Shown here: in pieces, positions 52,713 to 61,432 of the stretch
How the letters are laid out: every line of letters begins with the position of its first letter
How positions within the stretch are numbered: position 1 is the stretch's first letter
Source: Cyclobacteriaceae bacterium
GTDB lineage: Bacteria > Bacteroidota > Bacteroidia > Cytophagales > Cyclobacteriaceae
Assembly (NCBI GenBank): GCA_022841475.1
Contig: JALHRJ010000015.1
Coordinates: 28,783 to 92,782, forward strand
Length of the DNA: 64,000 nt
Direction: 5' to 3'
Made by a program: the position numbers and the translations under genes
Notes under the pieces: model-generated
Told to the model about the DNA's origin: nothing
The model's input: the letters and a program-made list of their open reading frames with translations, nothing else
Database searches by the model: none

Positions 52713-53361
52713 ATTATTTTTTATTTTTTGGTTGACCTTTTATGATGGCTTTAGTCAAGTTAAACTTGATTCTCTCAAGCAGGAGGTTCATCATATTATC
52801 AAATGGAGTCCTTTCCATGTTTTAAATTTTTATCCAACACTTCAATTTGCGTATGAATTGCAGTGGCATCCTCGCTTTTCTCTTCAGGGCGATATCGGTT
52901 ATATGTTAAACCTTGATAATTCCGATGTGCAATTTATTGATAAGCGTGGAGTAAAGTTAAAAACTGAGGTTCGCTATTATTTAGAGGATAATTCCAGAGC
53001 ATTGTTGCATTATTTTTCAGCAGAACCTTATCAGCATATTATAAATTTTGATAGACGCGAGACAAAAACAGAGTGCTTTGATATCGAATGCATGATTTTC
53101 TACTCAAAGCAATATTTTTATAAAGTAAGGTACCGCGAATCGGGGTTCTCGCTAAAGTATGGAATTATGCGTGAACGAAGACGGATTGTCTTTGATATTA
53201 ATTATGGATTAACGTTACGTTTTGTGAACTATAAGAAACCCGACATTCCCACTGGATTTAATGAGTTTGATAATGTGAGTTGGTTTTCAATACCTAATGA
53301 ACGCAAACGGGTTACAGTAGGACCAGCCTTAGGGTTACGAATAGGGTATCGAATAAAATAA
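52699..53361 (+). CDS. Putative small outer-membrane barrel, third of operon
   Basis: This is a 220-residue protein starting at GTG, 14 bases inside the previous gene. After an N-terminal signal (ends DGFSQ) it has alternating aromatic strands (FHVLNFYPTLQFAYELQW, SLQGDIGYML, VRYYLEDN) and ends GPALGLRIGYRIK, typical of a small barrel. I infer an outer-membrane anchor or pore for the two propeller lipoproteins. No family name is recognised. A terminator begins at its stop codon. Confidence 0.65.
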   Translation: MRSYRLFFIFWLTFYDGFSQVKLDSLKQEVHHIIKWSPFHVLNFYPTLQFAYELQWHPRFSLQGDIGYMLNLDNSDVQFIDKRGVKLKTEVRYYLEDNSRALLHYFSAEPYQHIINFDRRETKTECFDIECMIFYSKQYFYKVRYRESGFSLKYGIMRERRRIVFDINYGLTLRFVNYKKPDIPTGFNEFDNVSWFSIPNERKRVTVGPALGLRIGYRIK

Positions 53362-53386
53362 GAAAGCCCCTGTTAAGAGGCTTTCT
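53361..53386. terminator. Terminator between convergent genes
   Basis: AGAAAGCC and GGCTTTCT form 8-base arms around an interior that pairs partly (CT/AG with GTTA loop). It starts at the stop of the barrel gene and ends 18 bases before the stop of the minus-strand amidohydrolase, so it may act both ways. Confidence 0.7.
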
Positions 53387-53404
53387 AATAAGTGATATCT
53401 GTAA

Positions 53405-56400
53405 TTATTTAACTCCGGGCAATCCGGCTTGCGGACTCACCTGATCTTTTTCAAACGAAGGCGCCTTTCTGACAGTTGGATAAACTTCATCCAACGTGTT
53501 GCCATCATAGAGGCGGCCATTTTTCATTACCTTATTAACTGTGTTAGTATTGCGAATGTTGGTCAATGGGTTTTGATCTAAGATGATCAGATCGGCCAGC
53601 TTGCCGGCTTCGATACTTCCTACATCCCCATCCAATCCAATAGCTGTAGCACCTTGTATCGTGGCAACCTTCAATGCATTGTGTGTGCTCATGCCACCCG
53701 AAGCAATGCTCCACAATTCCCAATGATAACCCAGCCCTTGTAACTGACCGTGCGATCCCACTCCAGCATTACCGCCCGCTTTCACCAGGTCGTTTACAAA
53801 ACGCGCATGATCTTCAAATACGTGTTCCTCTTTCATAAACCATCCTGGCCTTCTGCGCGATTTGGAGTCTAGTTCGGATTTGGCAGTGAAGTGATTCAGT
53901 TTGGGATCACCGTTAACATTTTCTGTTGCATAATAAAAATTCTCAGCCCATGGTCCGCCATACGCCACCAGTAACGTAGGTGTGTAGGTCATTTTCGATT
54001 GTGCTACTGCGGTAGTAAAATCTTTATACAACGGATAGATCGGGAAAGCATGTTCATGACCCGGATAACCATCAATCAGGTTGGTCAGGTTAAGTTTGAA
54101 ATCCAAACCGCCTTCAGTTGTTGGCATCAGTTGTTGTTCTTTCGCTGCTTGTATAATCCATTGGCGATGTTGACGATTGCCGGTGAGATACATCTTGATC
54201 GTTTTGGTGTTATAATATTCTGAATATTGTTTCAACACATCTTTCGCCTGATCCGCATCTTTCAGATTATACATCCAAAAACCAACTCCCGGCCCGGTAG
54301 AATAAACGCGCGGACCAACGATCTCTCCGGTCTCAACCATGTCGCTATAGGTTAATACATCGGTTGTAGCCGTTTGCGGATCACGTGTTGTAGTTACGCC
54401 ATACGCAAGGTTCGCAGCATACACCCACACCTGCGATTTGTGGATGCCCCAGGCCGGCCACATGTGTGCATGCGTATCTACAAAACCCGGAATAATTGTC
54501 TTTCCACTCAAGTCCATTTTTTTAACAGAACCATCAACTGAAATAGAACCTGCTGCACCTACTTGCTTGATGCGTGCGTTCTCAATCAACACATCACCAC
54601 GTTCAATTACCTCATCGCCTTTCATGGAAATAATGCGGGCGTTTTGCAAAAGAATTTTTCCTGATGGAATGTCTTTCTTAACTGTAACCTTAACCTTGAG
54701 TTCTGCTGGCTTGTAACCTTCATCCTTTTTCTTATCATCTTTAGCGGCATCCTTCTTATCATCTTCTTTCTTGTCGTCTTCTTTTTTCTCTTCCTTTGCC
54801 TTTTCATCTTTAGCTTTTTCTTCAAGTGCTTTCTTCTTCTTTAATTCTTCTTCCTTTGCTTTTGCATCATCGATGTTATAAGTAAAGAATGCATTGCCTA
54901 ACGAATAGTAAACGTTTTTGCCATTACTGCTCCAGCTTGGAAATTCGCCTCCGATTTTGGTGAGCTTACGCGCGGGGAATGCGGAGTTTGCAGGATCAGC
55001 CACCGAAATCTTGGGAACCTCACCACCAATTTTTGGAATAGTAACAACATAGACATCATTGTTAATTTTAGCGAGTGCCTGATCGCCTTCCGGAGCAATC
55101 AGTATAACAGCCGCATTCGAAGGTTCGCGTTGAGGTTCTGTTGCAGACTCCACCAACATGCAATGGTTTTCGTCAGCTATGGTACCATAGGTCATAATAC
55201 CTGTTACTTTCAGGTGCGATTTTTCATCCGTGCCGTCCCATCGAATAGATACCAATCCTTTTTGGCCACCATATAAATAAATACGATCGCCAGTTTTTGT
55301 AAAATGTGGATTACCCCGCCCTTTTGACTTCGCTATAAAATTTACTGCACCGCCATCACCACTGATCCAGGCAATATCTTCCTGACTCGCGAAGGCATAA
55401 GGACCATCACTCTCTTTAAAGTTATGAGCCGTACCTCGCATAAACACAATCTTATTACCCGACCAGGCCGGTTCGCTGTAAAAAGAAGCGCTTGATGTCA
55501 GTTTAACAGGCTTCGCACCTTTTAATTTGAAATTGATTTTATAAAGATGACCGCCATTGTTTTCCCACGTTACCCAAGCCAGTTGAGATCCATCGGCATT
55601 CCACGCAGGTTGTGCTTCCGTAAAATTATTGGTAGTTATTCTTTTTGGTGTGCCGGATGGCAGATCTATCGTGTATAGTCTGTTCAACGCAGTAAAGGCA
55701 AGTTGTTTACCATCGGGCGATACTACCCCATCGCGAATCTGCGTGACGATCATATCCTTATCATCTTTGATCGGATATTTAAAATCTACGAGCGGGCCTA
55801 ATAATAATTCTGTATCTATTTCAAAAGGAATATTAACCGCTGTTCCACCGGCTACCGGAATGCTATAAAACTTTCCACCGTAGGAAGCAATAACATTTTT
55901 GCTATCCGGAGTAAATGACATAGCAGGCAACACGCCCATAGGCGCAATGGATTCTTGTTCATCACGCTGCACAGGATACGCCAGCCATTTTTCGTCTCCC
56001 GAATTTAAATCACGAATGATTAAACCAGTTTGATCGTTATGTCGTGAGCCATACACCAGCCATTTTCCATCGGGCGAAAGCGTAGGCGTAAAGGCAGAAC
56101 CATAGCGAGCTGTTTCAGTTTCGGTCTCACCAGTTTCACGGTCGTAAATAGCTAATTGATATTGCGGAAGCTGTGCATTGTAATTCCAGGCTGCATTGCG
56201 TTGTGAATACCAGAGATAACGACCATCAGGACCAAAAGCGGGCTCAACTGTCTTCAGGTTATCAGGCTTGCTGATTAATTGGGCACCTGAGCCACCTTCT
56301 TTATGAAACATCCATAATTTTAAATTCCGCGTACCACGCGATCCGATAATATAATTGCCATCGGGGGTCCACTCAGCCGATTGATAGTGTTCAACATTTC

Positions 56401-56818
56401 CCTTCGTTACCTGTAAGGAATCTTTTTTATCGAGGGTAAACCACCAGATATTCTCTCCGCCATTGCGATCGGAAACAAATAATAGCTTGGTGCCATCGGG
56501 ACTGAATTTTGGATGCGAGTCGAAAGACATTCCAGATGTGAATTGAACCGGTTTGCCTCCGGTAATTGGCATGGTAAAAATGTCGCCAAGAAAATCGAAG
56601 GCAATGGTTTTACCATCGGGACTTACATCCAGGCTCATCCAGGTGCCTTCATTGGTTTTTATAGGCACGCGTCTGCCAACTTCCAGTGGTAAGTCCTTTT
56701 TCTTTTTGGTGTCTTTTTTTACAGTGTCAGCCTTCTCTTCTTTCTTGGGTTCCTGAGCAAAGGTTTGGATGCTCCATAACAAGAGCATGGCGCAAATTGG
56801 GGGATAGAATTTATTCAT
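53405..56818 (-). CDS. Propeller-amidohydrolase fusion protein, exported
   Basis: This is a 1137-residue protein with a signal peptide (ends TFAQ). Residues about 45-660 are TolB/tricorn-like PD40 propeller repeats (SPDGKTIAFDFLGDIF, FSPDGTKLLFVSDRNGG). A 50-residue lysine/glutamate/aspartate-rich linker follows at about 665-715. Residues 725-1137 are an amidohydrolase barrel with the metal motif HAH at 783-785 (VDTHAHMWP), later histidines in GHEHAFP and GSHGQLQGLGYH, and the C-terminal GSIEAGKLADLIILD. It probably hydrolyses a peptide-like or cyclic amide substrate in the periplasm. The propeller may gate access as in tricorn; that role is inferred. Confidence 0.9.
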   Translation of the reverse strand: MNKFYPPICAMLLLWSIQTFAQEPKKEEKADTVKKDTKKKKDLPLEVGRRVPIKTNEGTWMSLDVSPDGKTIAFDFLGDIFTMPITGGKPVQFTSGMSFDSHPKFSPDGTKLLFVSDRNGGENIWWFTLDKKDSLQVTKGNVEHYQSAEWTPDGNYIIGSRGTRNLKLWMFHKEGGSGAQLISKPDNLKTVEPAFGPDGRYLWYSQRNAAWNYNAQLPQYQLAIYDRETGETETETARYGSAFTPTLSPDGKWLVYGSRHNDQTGLIIRDLNSGDEKWLAYPVQRDEQESIAPMGVLPAMSFTPDSKNVIASYGGKFYSIPVAGGTAVNIPFEIDTELLLGPLVDFKYPIKDDKDMIVTQIRDGVVSPDGKQLAFTALNRLYTIDLPSGTPKRITTNNFTEAQPAWNADGSQLAWVTWENNGGHLYKINFKLKGAKPVKLTSSASFYSEPAWSGNKIVFMRGTAHNFKESDGPYAFASQEDIAWISGDGGAVNFIAKSKGRGNPHFTKTGDRIYLYGGQKGLVSIRWDGTDEKSHLKVTGIMTYGTIADENHCMLVESATEPQREPSNAAVILIAPEGDQALAKINNDVYVVTIPKIGGEVPKISVADPANSAFPARKLTKIGGEFPSWSSNGKNVYYSLGNAFFTYNIDDAKAKEEELKKKKALEEKAKDEKAKEEKKEDDKKEDDKKDAAKDDKKKDEGYKPAELKVKVTVKKDIPSGKILLQNARIISMKGDEVIERGDVLIENARIKQVGAAGSISVDGSVKKMDLSGKTIIPGFVDTHAHMWPAWGIHKSQVWVYAANLAYGVTTTRDPQTATTDVLTYSDMVETGEIVGPRVYSTGPGVGFWMYNLKDADQAKDVLKQYSEYYNTKTIKMYLTGNRQHRQWIIQAAKEQQLMPTTEGGLDFKLNLTNLIDGYPGHEHAFPIYPLYKDFTTAVAQSKMTYTPTLLVAYGGPWAENFYYATENVNGDPKLNHFTAKSELDSKSRRRPGWFMKEEHVFEDHARFVNDLVKAGGNAGVGSHGQLQGLGYHWELWSIASGGMSTHNALKVATIQGATAIGLDGDVGSIEAGKLADLIILDQNPLTNIRNTNTVNKVMKNGRLYDGNTLDEVYPTVRKAPSFEKDQVSPQAGLPGVK

Positions 56819-56937
56819 GGGGGTTGTAGTTAAGCAGTCCTTAGTTACCGCTTCAAGGTATAAAAGGTTACTGAATTTTTATGGATGGCAAAAAGGAAGG
56901 ATCGATTCCATTAATTTTCTGTTCCTGCAAATCTGAG

Positions 56938-56959
56938 ATCGCGGGTCAATGCCCGCGAT
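56938..56959. repeat. Palindromic intergenic element
   Basis: ATCGCGGG and CCCGCGAT form perfect 8-base arms around TCAATG in the 200-base spacer between the amidohydrolase and sigma-factor units. It is GC-rich in an AT-rich setting and followed by GACAGGATT, resembling dispersed palindromes found in many bacterial genomes. No other feature was seen in the spacer. Confidence 0.6.
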
Positions 56960-57019
56960 GACAGGATTACTTTTAAGCAGCCCCGATATATTTTGTGGAA
57001 AATGCCGGATGAATGTAGT

Positions 57020-57403
57020 CTATCGCAAATTCAATTGTTTTCTAATCACCTTTTTATCGATCCATTGCAACAACAGAATGAAGGCAATACCAAACAATAC
57101 CAAACCGTAGTATTCAGATATAAATGTGAACACACCGGTAGTCCAATTAACTTCTGTTATGGCTAAGGCTACAATCAGGGCTATAACAGTAAGAAAAATG
57201 CCAGCTGCAATCCACCAGAAATCTTTTCGTTCTTCCTTTTTTTCAATGAGTGCAATAATCCTATCGGCAAAGGGAAGCGATACGTGAAAGTCGGGTTCTT
57301 TCTTTAAGTAATTAAAAACACGATGGTAAGCATGCGCATCATCCGAATCATGATTTCTTAAGCCTTGTTCAATCTGATCTTGTAACTCTTCTTCGTGTTT
57401 CAT
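57020..57403 (-). CDS. Small membrane protein encoded with ECF sigma factor, possible anti-sigma
   Basis: This is a 127-residue protein. The first 60 residues are charged and helical (HEEELQDQIEQGLRNHDSDD) and would face the cytoplasm. Two membrane helices follow at about 66-85 and 95-118, and the tail is basic. Its start overlaps the sigma-factor stop by four bases. That position and topology fit an anti-sigma factor, but no ZAS zinc motif or other known anti-sigma signature is present, so the role is inferred. Confidence 0.7.
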   Translation of the reverse strand: MKHEEELQDQIEQGLRNHDSDDAHAYHRVFNYLKKEPDFHVSLPFADRIIALIEKKEERKDFWWIAAGIFLTVIALIVALAITEVNWTTGVFTFISEYYGLVLFGIAFILLLQWIDKKVIRKQLNLR

Positions 57404-57963
57404 AAAACTTCCTCTTTGCCAAGATACTGCTTTACTTTTTCTTTCAATACTTTTCGGGCCCGGAATAAATAATTTTTAACGGTTCCTTCCGGCAGGCCGG
57501 TTATTTCAACGATCTCCGGATAACTCATTTCCTGCACATGATACAACGTGAGAATCGCTTTATACTGTGGAGGTAATTTGTCAATCAATTGTAGAACCAT
57601 ATCGTCCAATTGCTGATTCGCTAATGTTTCCGAAGCATCGTCAATCGCGATAAAGCGTTCAATTTTGCTTTCATCTTCGGGCAAATCACTGATCACAATC
57701 TTTCGCTTCCGCAGATGGTTAATTCCGTGCCGGTAAGCAATGGTTGCAATCCAGGTGCTCAACTTAGACTGAAAAGTAAACTCTCCCAGCTTTTCATAAA
57801 CTTTCAAAAAAACATCCTGGCATAATTCCTCGCGGTCTTCATGCCGATCGATCAGCCTGGCGATCATATGCCCTACCAGTCTTTCGTTTTGCTTGATTAG
57901 CAAACGAAAGGCCTGCCTATCTCCGCTTAAAACCTGTGAGACCAGCGCCTTGTCATCGATCAT
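57400..57963 (-). CDS. ECF-type RNA polymerase sigma factor
   Basis: The ATG at 57963 gives 187 residues; an upstream GTG would add five. Region 2 includes ERLVGHMIARLIDRHEDREELCQDVFLKVYE and the -10-recognition segment with TWIATIAYRHGINHLRKRK. Region 4 has LPPQYKAILTLYHVQEMSYPEIVEITGLPEGTVKNYLFRARKVLKE, the -35-binding helix-turn-helix. It directs RNA polymerase to a specific stress or envelope regulon. It is translationally coupled to the membrane protein downstream. Confidence 0.93.
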   Translation of the reverse strand: MIDDKALVSQVLSGDRQAFRLLIKQNERLVGHMIARLIDRHEDREELCQDVFLKVYEKLGEFTFQSKLSTWIATIAYRHGINHLRKRKIVISDLPEDESKIERFIAIDDASETLANQQLDDMVLQLIDKLPPQYKAILTLYHVQEMSYPEIVEITGLPEGTVKNYLFRARKVLKEKVKQYLGKEEVL

Positions 57964-58154
57964 TTTGGGGTTAGACACGAAGGGTTCAACGGATGTTGCA
58001 TGAATTTAGTTAAAAATGTGGCTGGATGCCAGTTGCAAGATTGTGCCCTCAATAATCCAGAAGCCAGCCGTCAGTATCTATTTTAAAAATCTCTGCAACA
58101 TTATGCATGGAGCCTGTGTCTTACGCTCCAAATCCATAAAATAACTCGATCAAT

Positions 58155-58499
58155 ATGACAAACAACGAAGTATTAATGCCGATAGCCATCATTGGAAGTT
58201 TTGGTGCGTCTATTTTTTTCTTTACCAAAGTGATGACGGATTATATTCTTAAAAAGAAAATGATCGACAAAGGATTTGTGAATGATGACACACAAGCCAT
58301 TTTTAAACAACACACTGCCGATGGTAAGTTTTCATCCCTAAAGTGGGGGTTGATTATTTTCTTTGCCGGTCTTTCGCTGGTGCTTATGGAATTTATACCG
58401 ACTTCTCCGGATTCTCCGCTTCCGTATGGATTGTTTGCTGTTTCCGTATCGCTCGGGTTTCTTATTTATTATTTTATACTCAGGAAAAACGCAAACTAA
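58155..58499 (+). CDS. Small membrane protein, DUF6249-like
   Basis: This is a 114-residue protein with three hydrophobic segments at about 7-27, 66-82 and 91-109, separated by a polar loop containing IDKGFVNDDTQAIF. That arrangement resembles the DUF6249 family often encoded near ECF sigma factors in Bacteroidota. The function is unknown. It is divergent from the sigma-factor gene and five bases before the next secreted-protein gene. Confidence 0.7.
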   Translation: MTNNEVLMPIAIIGSFGASIFFFTKVMTDYILKKKMIDKGFVNDDTQAIFKQHTADGKFSSLKWGLIIFFAGLSLVLMEFIPTSPDSPLPYGLFAVSVSLGFLIYYFILRKNAN

Positions 58500-58504
58500 G
58501 GTGT

Positions 58505-58879
58505 ATGAAGAAGATAGTATTTTTATTCGTTTGTATCATGCTGGCTAACGTTGCTTTATCGCAAACCAATAAAAGCAAGCTATTGGTAAATAAAATCTGG
58601 ATAATAAAATCGGATGAAATGTCGGGAGTGGGAATGCATACCTCATTGGCGGACCAAACAGAACTTCAGTTTTTTAACGATGGCACGTGGAAATCATCCG
58701 ACCCGATACAAAAAATGACGAGTGGTGGCTGGCGGATAGAAAACAACAGAACGCTCATAATGAAGACAGGCGATGAGGAAGTAAAATATCTATTACTTCT
58801 TTTAACGGAAGACGAGTTGCATTATCGCCTCAAAAAAAATGCAGCTACCTACACCTATAAATGGTCGCTGAACAAGTAA
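58505..58879 (+). CDS. Small exported protein of unknown function
   Basis: I start at the ATG at 58505, which begins a signal peptide (MKKIVFLFVCIMLANVALSQ); the open frame extends upstream into the preceding gene. The 124-residue product has a lipocalin-like pattern: KIWIIKSDEMSGVG near the start, FNDGTWKSSDP and GGWRIENNRTLIMKTGDEE in the middle, and LTEDELHYRL near the end. It is likely periplasmic and co-transcribed with the DUF6249-like gene. Confidence 0.72.
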   Translation: MKKIVFLFVCIMLANVALSQTNKSKLLVNKIWIIKSDEMSGVGMHTSLADQTELQFFNDGTWKSSDPIQKMTSGGWRIENNRTLIMKTGDEEVKYLLLLLTEDELHYRLKKNAATYTYKWSLNK

Positions 58880-58949
58880 CCACTTTATTAGAACTCAAAC
58901 TCTTGACCAACTTATACTTCCCCACAATAGGAATATTAATAACATAGCT

Positions 58950-61370
58950 ATGTTCAGAAATTACATTAAAACCGCCTTTCGAAGCTTGCTTCGCCACCGT
59001 TTCTTTTCATTCATCAATATTTTCGGATTGGCTGTGAGTATGACCATCTGCATGGCCATCATGATGCTGGTGGCTGACCAGATGACGTATGATCGATTTA
59101 ATACCAACCGCGATCGTATCTACCGGATCAACAGCCAGTTGATTCATGGTGATGGAACGTTTAGTAATAACATAACGGCCACCTCCGCTCACCCACTCGG
59201 TGAGGAGTTGCGGAATAATTATACGGGCATTGCAAAAGTTGTTCGAATTAAGCGTGGCTTTGGTAATCCCTGGATTGAGTTTGATCAGAATGTCAACATC
59301 CCGTTGAGCGGTTATTTTGCCGATCCGGAATTCTTTGAGGTGTTTCAATACGAAATGGAGTATGGCGATCCACTCACCGCATTGAAAGAACCTTATAGTG
59401 TAGTACTTACGCACAAGGCCGCACGAAAATTATTCAAGGAAGAAAACCCAGTTGGTCTAACTGTTAAAGTAGGCGATAAGGGAGTTTACAATGTGACCGG
59501 TGTGCTCAAAGAAACCAACAAGAAATCGCATATCGTGTTTGAGGCACTCGCCAGCATGGCTACGGTGAAGAGCCTGGAGGCTAGTGGTATTTTGGGAAAA
59601 GACTCGGAGAACTGGCACAACTACTGGCAAACATGGACTTACATTATGTTGGAGGATGGCAAGACGGAATCTGACATCTTACCTTACTTCGACAAGATTT
59701 ATAAAAAGCACATCGCCCCCAACACGAATCCAGATGTGAACAAGGCGAAGTTTCAGCTGCAGCCGATGATGAATATCACGCCCGGTCCGATGCGTAATAA
59801 CCCTATCGGACCCTTTCTGCCCTGGATATTTATTTATTTTTTCGCGGGGCTCGCAGCGCTGGTGATGCTTACCTCGTGCTTCAACTTTACGAATCTATCT
59901 ATCGCCCGCTCGCTCACTCGCGCTAAAGAAATAGGCATCCGCAAAGCCACAGGCGCTATGCGTTGGCAAATCTTTACCCAGTTTTTGTCGGAGGCGATCA
60001 TCACGGCTTTCCTCGCTCTGGTGATTGCTGTAGCCATGGTCCTTTTGTTGAAACCCGTTATGCTGCAACTGAATTTTGCCCGGGTGATGAAGTGGGATTT
60101 GGAAGCTAACCTGTATGTGTATGCTGCCTTTGCCGTGTTTGCGTTAGTGGTAGGCATTTTGGCCGGACTTTTTCCAGCGATTGTACTCTCAGGTTTCCAA
60201 CCCGTGAAGGTGCTCAAGAACATCGGTAATGTTAAACTTTTCTCCCGCATGGGCTTCCGGAAGGCATTGCTCGTATCTCAATTTACGCTTTCGCTGATAT
60301 TCATCCTAAGCGTGCTTGTAGTGTTTAATCAGTTGCGTTATTTCATCAAGGCTGATCTTGGATTTCAATCAGAGAATCAAATGATGATAAGACTCAATGG
60401 CACTAAACCGGAACTGCTCAAAACGGAATTGCTCAAACACGCCAATGTCTTAAGTGTGTCGGCTTCATCACATGTGCCTGCCGCAGGATCCACGTATGGT
60501 ATGGGTTTTAAAAAGAATTTAGAAGAAAAAAGCTGGATGAATGTTTCCTACTACGCTGTGGATGAAGATTATATCAGCAATATGAAACTGACTTTACTGG
60601 CCGGAAGAAATTTCGAAGCTGCAGCCGGTGAATCCAATAAGAACTTCATCATTGTAAACGAGGAGGCACTCACCACTTTTCAATTCGACAACGCAATTGA
60701 AGCTCTAGGCCAGGAGTTAATTATGGATGCTGATTCCGCCAAAGTGCAAATTATTGGTGTGTTGAAAAATTACAATCATCAATTACTGATGCAAAAGCTT
60801 GAACCAATGATCTTGCGATACAACCCCTCCGAACTCAGTATTCTACAAGTGGAGTATACAGGCACCTTTTCCCAGACTTCCAAAACCATCGAAACGGCTT
60901 GGGCATCAGTAAACCCCGCTATGAAGGTTGACTATAAATCCATGAAGGAAGAAATCGAAACGATCTACAACATCTTCTTTGGTGATATTGTGAAAGTAGT
61001 AGGTGTGGTGGCTTTTCTCGCCATCATGATTTCGTGCTTGGGTTTATTAGGTATGGCCACGTATGCTACAGAGACTCGCATTAAAGAAATCTCGATCCGG
61101 AAAGTGTTGGGATCGAGCAGTAGTGCTTTGATTTTATTACTCTCAAAAGGTTTCCTGGCCATGCTTGGCATTGCTGTGGCAATTGGCTTACCGGCTGCTT
61201 ATTTCATTAATAACCTTTGGTTGGAAATGATTGCCTATCATGTAACCATGGATTGGACGGTAATGATTACGGGGGTGCTGGTACTGATTTTTTTCGGAGT
61301 GCTGACGGTAGGGTCACAAACCATACGCGCAACGTTCGTGAAGCCAGTTGAAAATTTAAAGAGTGAGTAA
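58950..61370 (+). CDS. MacB/FtsX-type ABC transporter permease
   Basis: This 806-residue inner-membrane protein begins NYIKTAFRSLLRHRFFSFINIFGLAVSM, the classic start of this family. It has a first periplasmic MacB-type domain (about 45-270), three helices with the FtsX motif ARSLTRAKEIGIRKATGAMRWQIFTQFLSE, then a second helix and periplasmic domain and a second FtsX unit with ETRIKEISIRKVLGSSSSAL. No ATPase gene adjoins, so it must pair with one encoded elsewhere. It is probably a lipoprotein or small-molecule extruder or a mechanotransmission complex. A strong terminator follows. Confidence 0.92.
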   Translation: MFRNYIKTAFRSLLRHRFFSFINIFGLAVSMTICMAIMMLVADQMTYDRFNTNRDRIYRINSQLIHGDGTFSNNITATSAHPLGEELRNNYTGIAKVVRIKRGFGNPWIEFDQNVNIPLSGYFADPEFFEVFQYEMEYGDPLTALKEPYSVVLTHKAARKLFKEENPVGLTVKVGDKGVYNVTGVLKETNKKSHIVFEALASMATVKSLEASGILGKDSENWHNYWQTWTYIMLEDGKTESDILPYFDKIYKKHIAPNTNPDVNKAKFQLQPMMNITPGPMRNNPIGPFLPWIFIYFFAGLAALVMLTSCFNFTNLSIARSLTRAKEIGIRKATGAMRWQIFTQFLSEAIITAFLALVIAVAMVLLLKPVMLQLNFARVMKWDLEANLYVYAAFAVFALVVGILAGLFPAIVLSGFQPVKVLKNIGNVKLFSRMGFRKALLVSQFTLSLIFILSVLVVFNQLRYFIKADLGFQSENQMMIRLNGTKPELLKTELLKHANVLSVSASSHVPAAGSTYGMGFKKNLEEKSWMNVSYYAVDEDYISNMKLTLLAGRNFEAAAGESNKNFIIVNEEALTTFQFDNAIEALGQELIMDADSAKVQIIGVLKNYNHQLLMQKLEPMILRYNPSELSILQVEYTGTFSQTSKTIETAWASVNPAMKVDYKSMKEEIETIYNIFFGDIVKVVGVVAFLAIMISCLGLLGMATYATETRIKEISIRKVLGSSSSALILLLSKGFLAMLGIAVAIGLPAAYFINNLWLEMIAYHVTMDWTVMITGVLVLIFFGVLTVGSQTIRATFVKPVENLKSE

Positions 61371-61375
61371 AAAAC

Positions 61376-61411
61376 AAAGCGACAGATCATTTCAATCTGA
61401 TCTGTCGCTTT
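61376..61411. terminator. Strong terminator between convergent genes
   Basis: AAAGCGACAGATCA and TGATCTGTCGCTTT are perfect 14-base arms around an 8-base loop. It starts six bases after the permease stop and lies 22 bases before the stop of the minus-strand pseudouridine synthase gene. Confidence 0.85.
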
Positions 61412-61432
61412 ATAGAAAGAATAATAGAAAAT

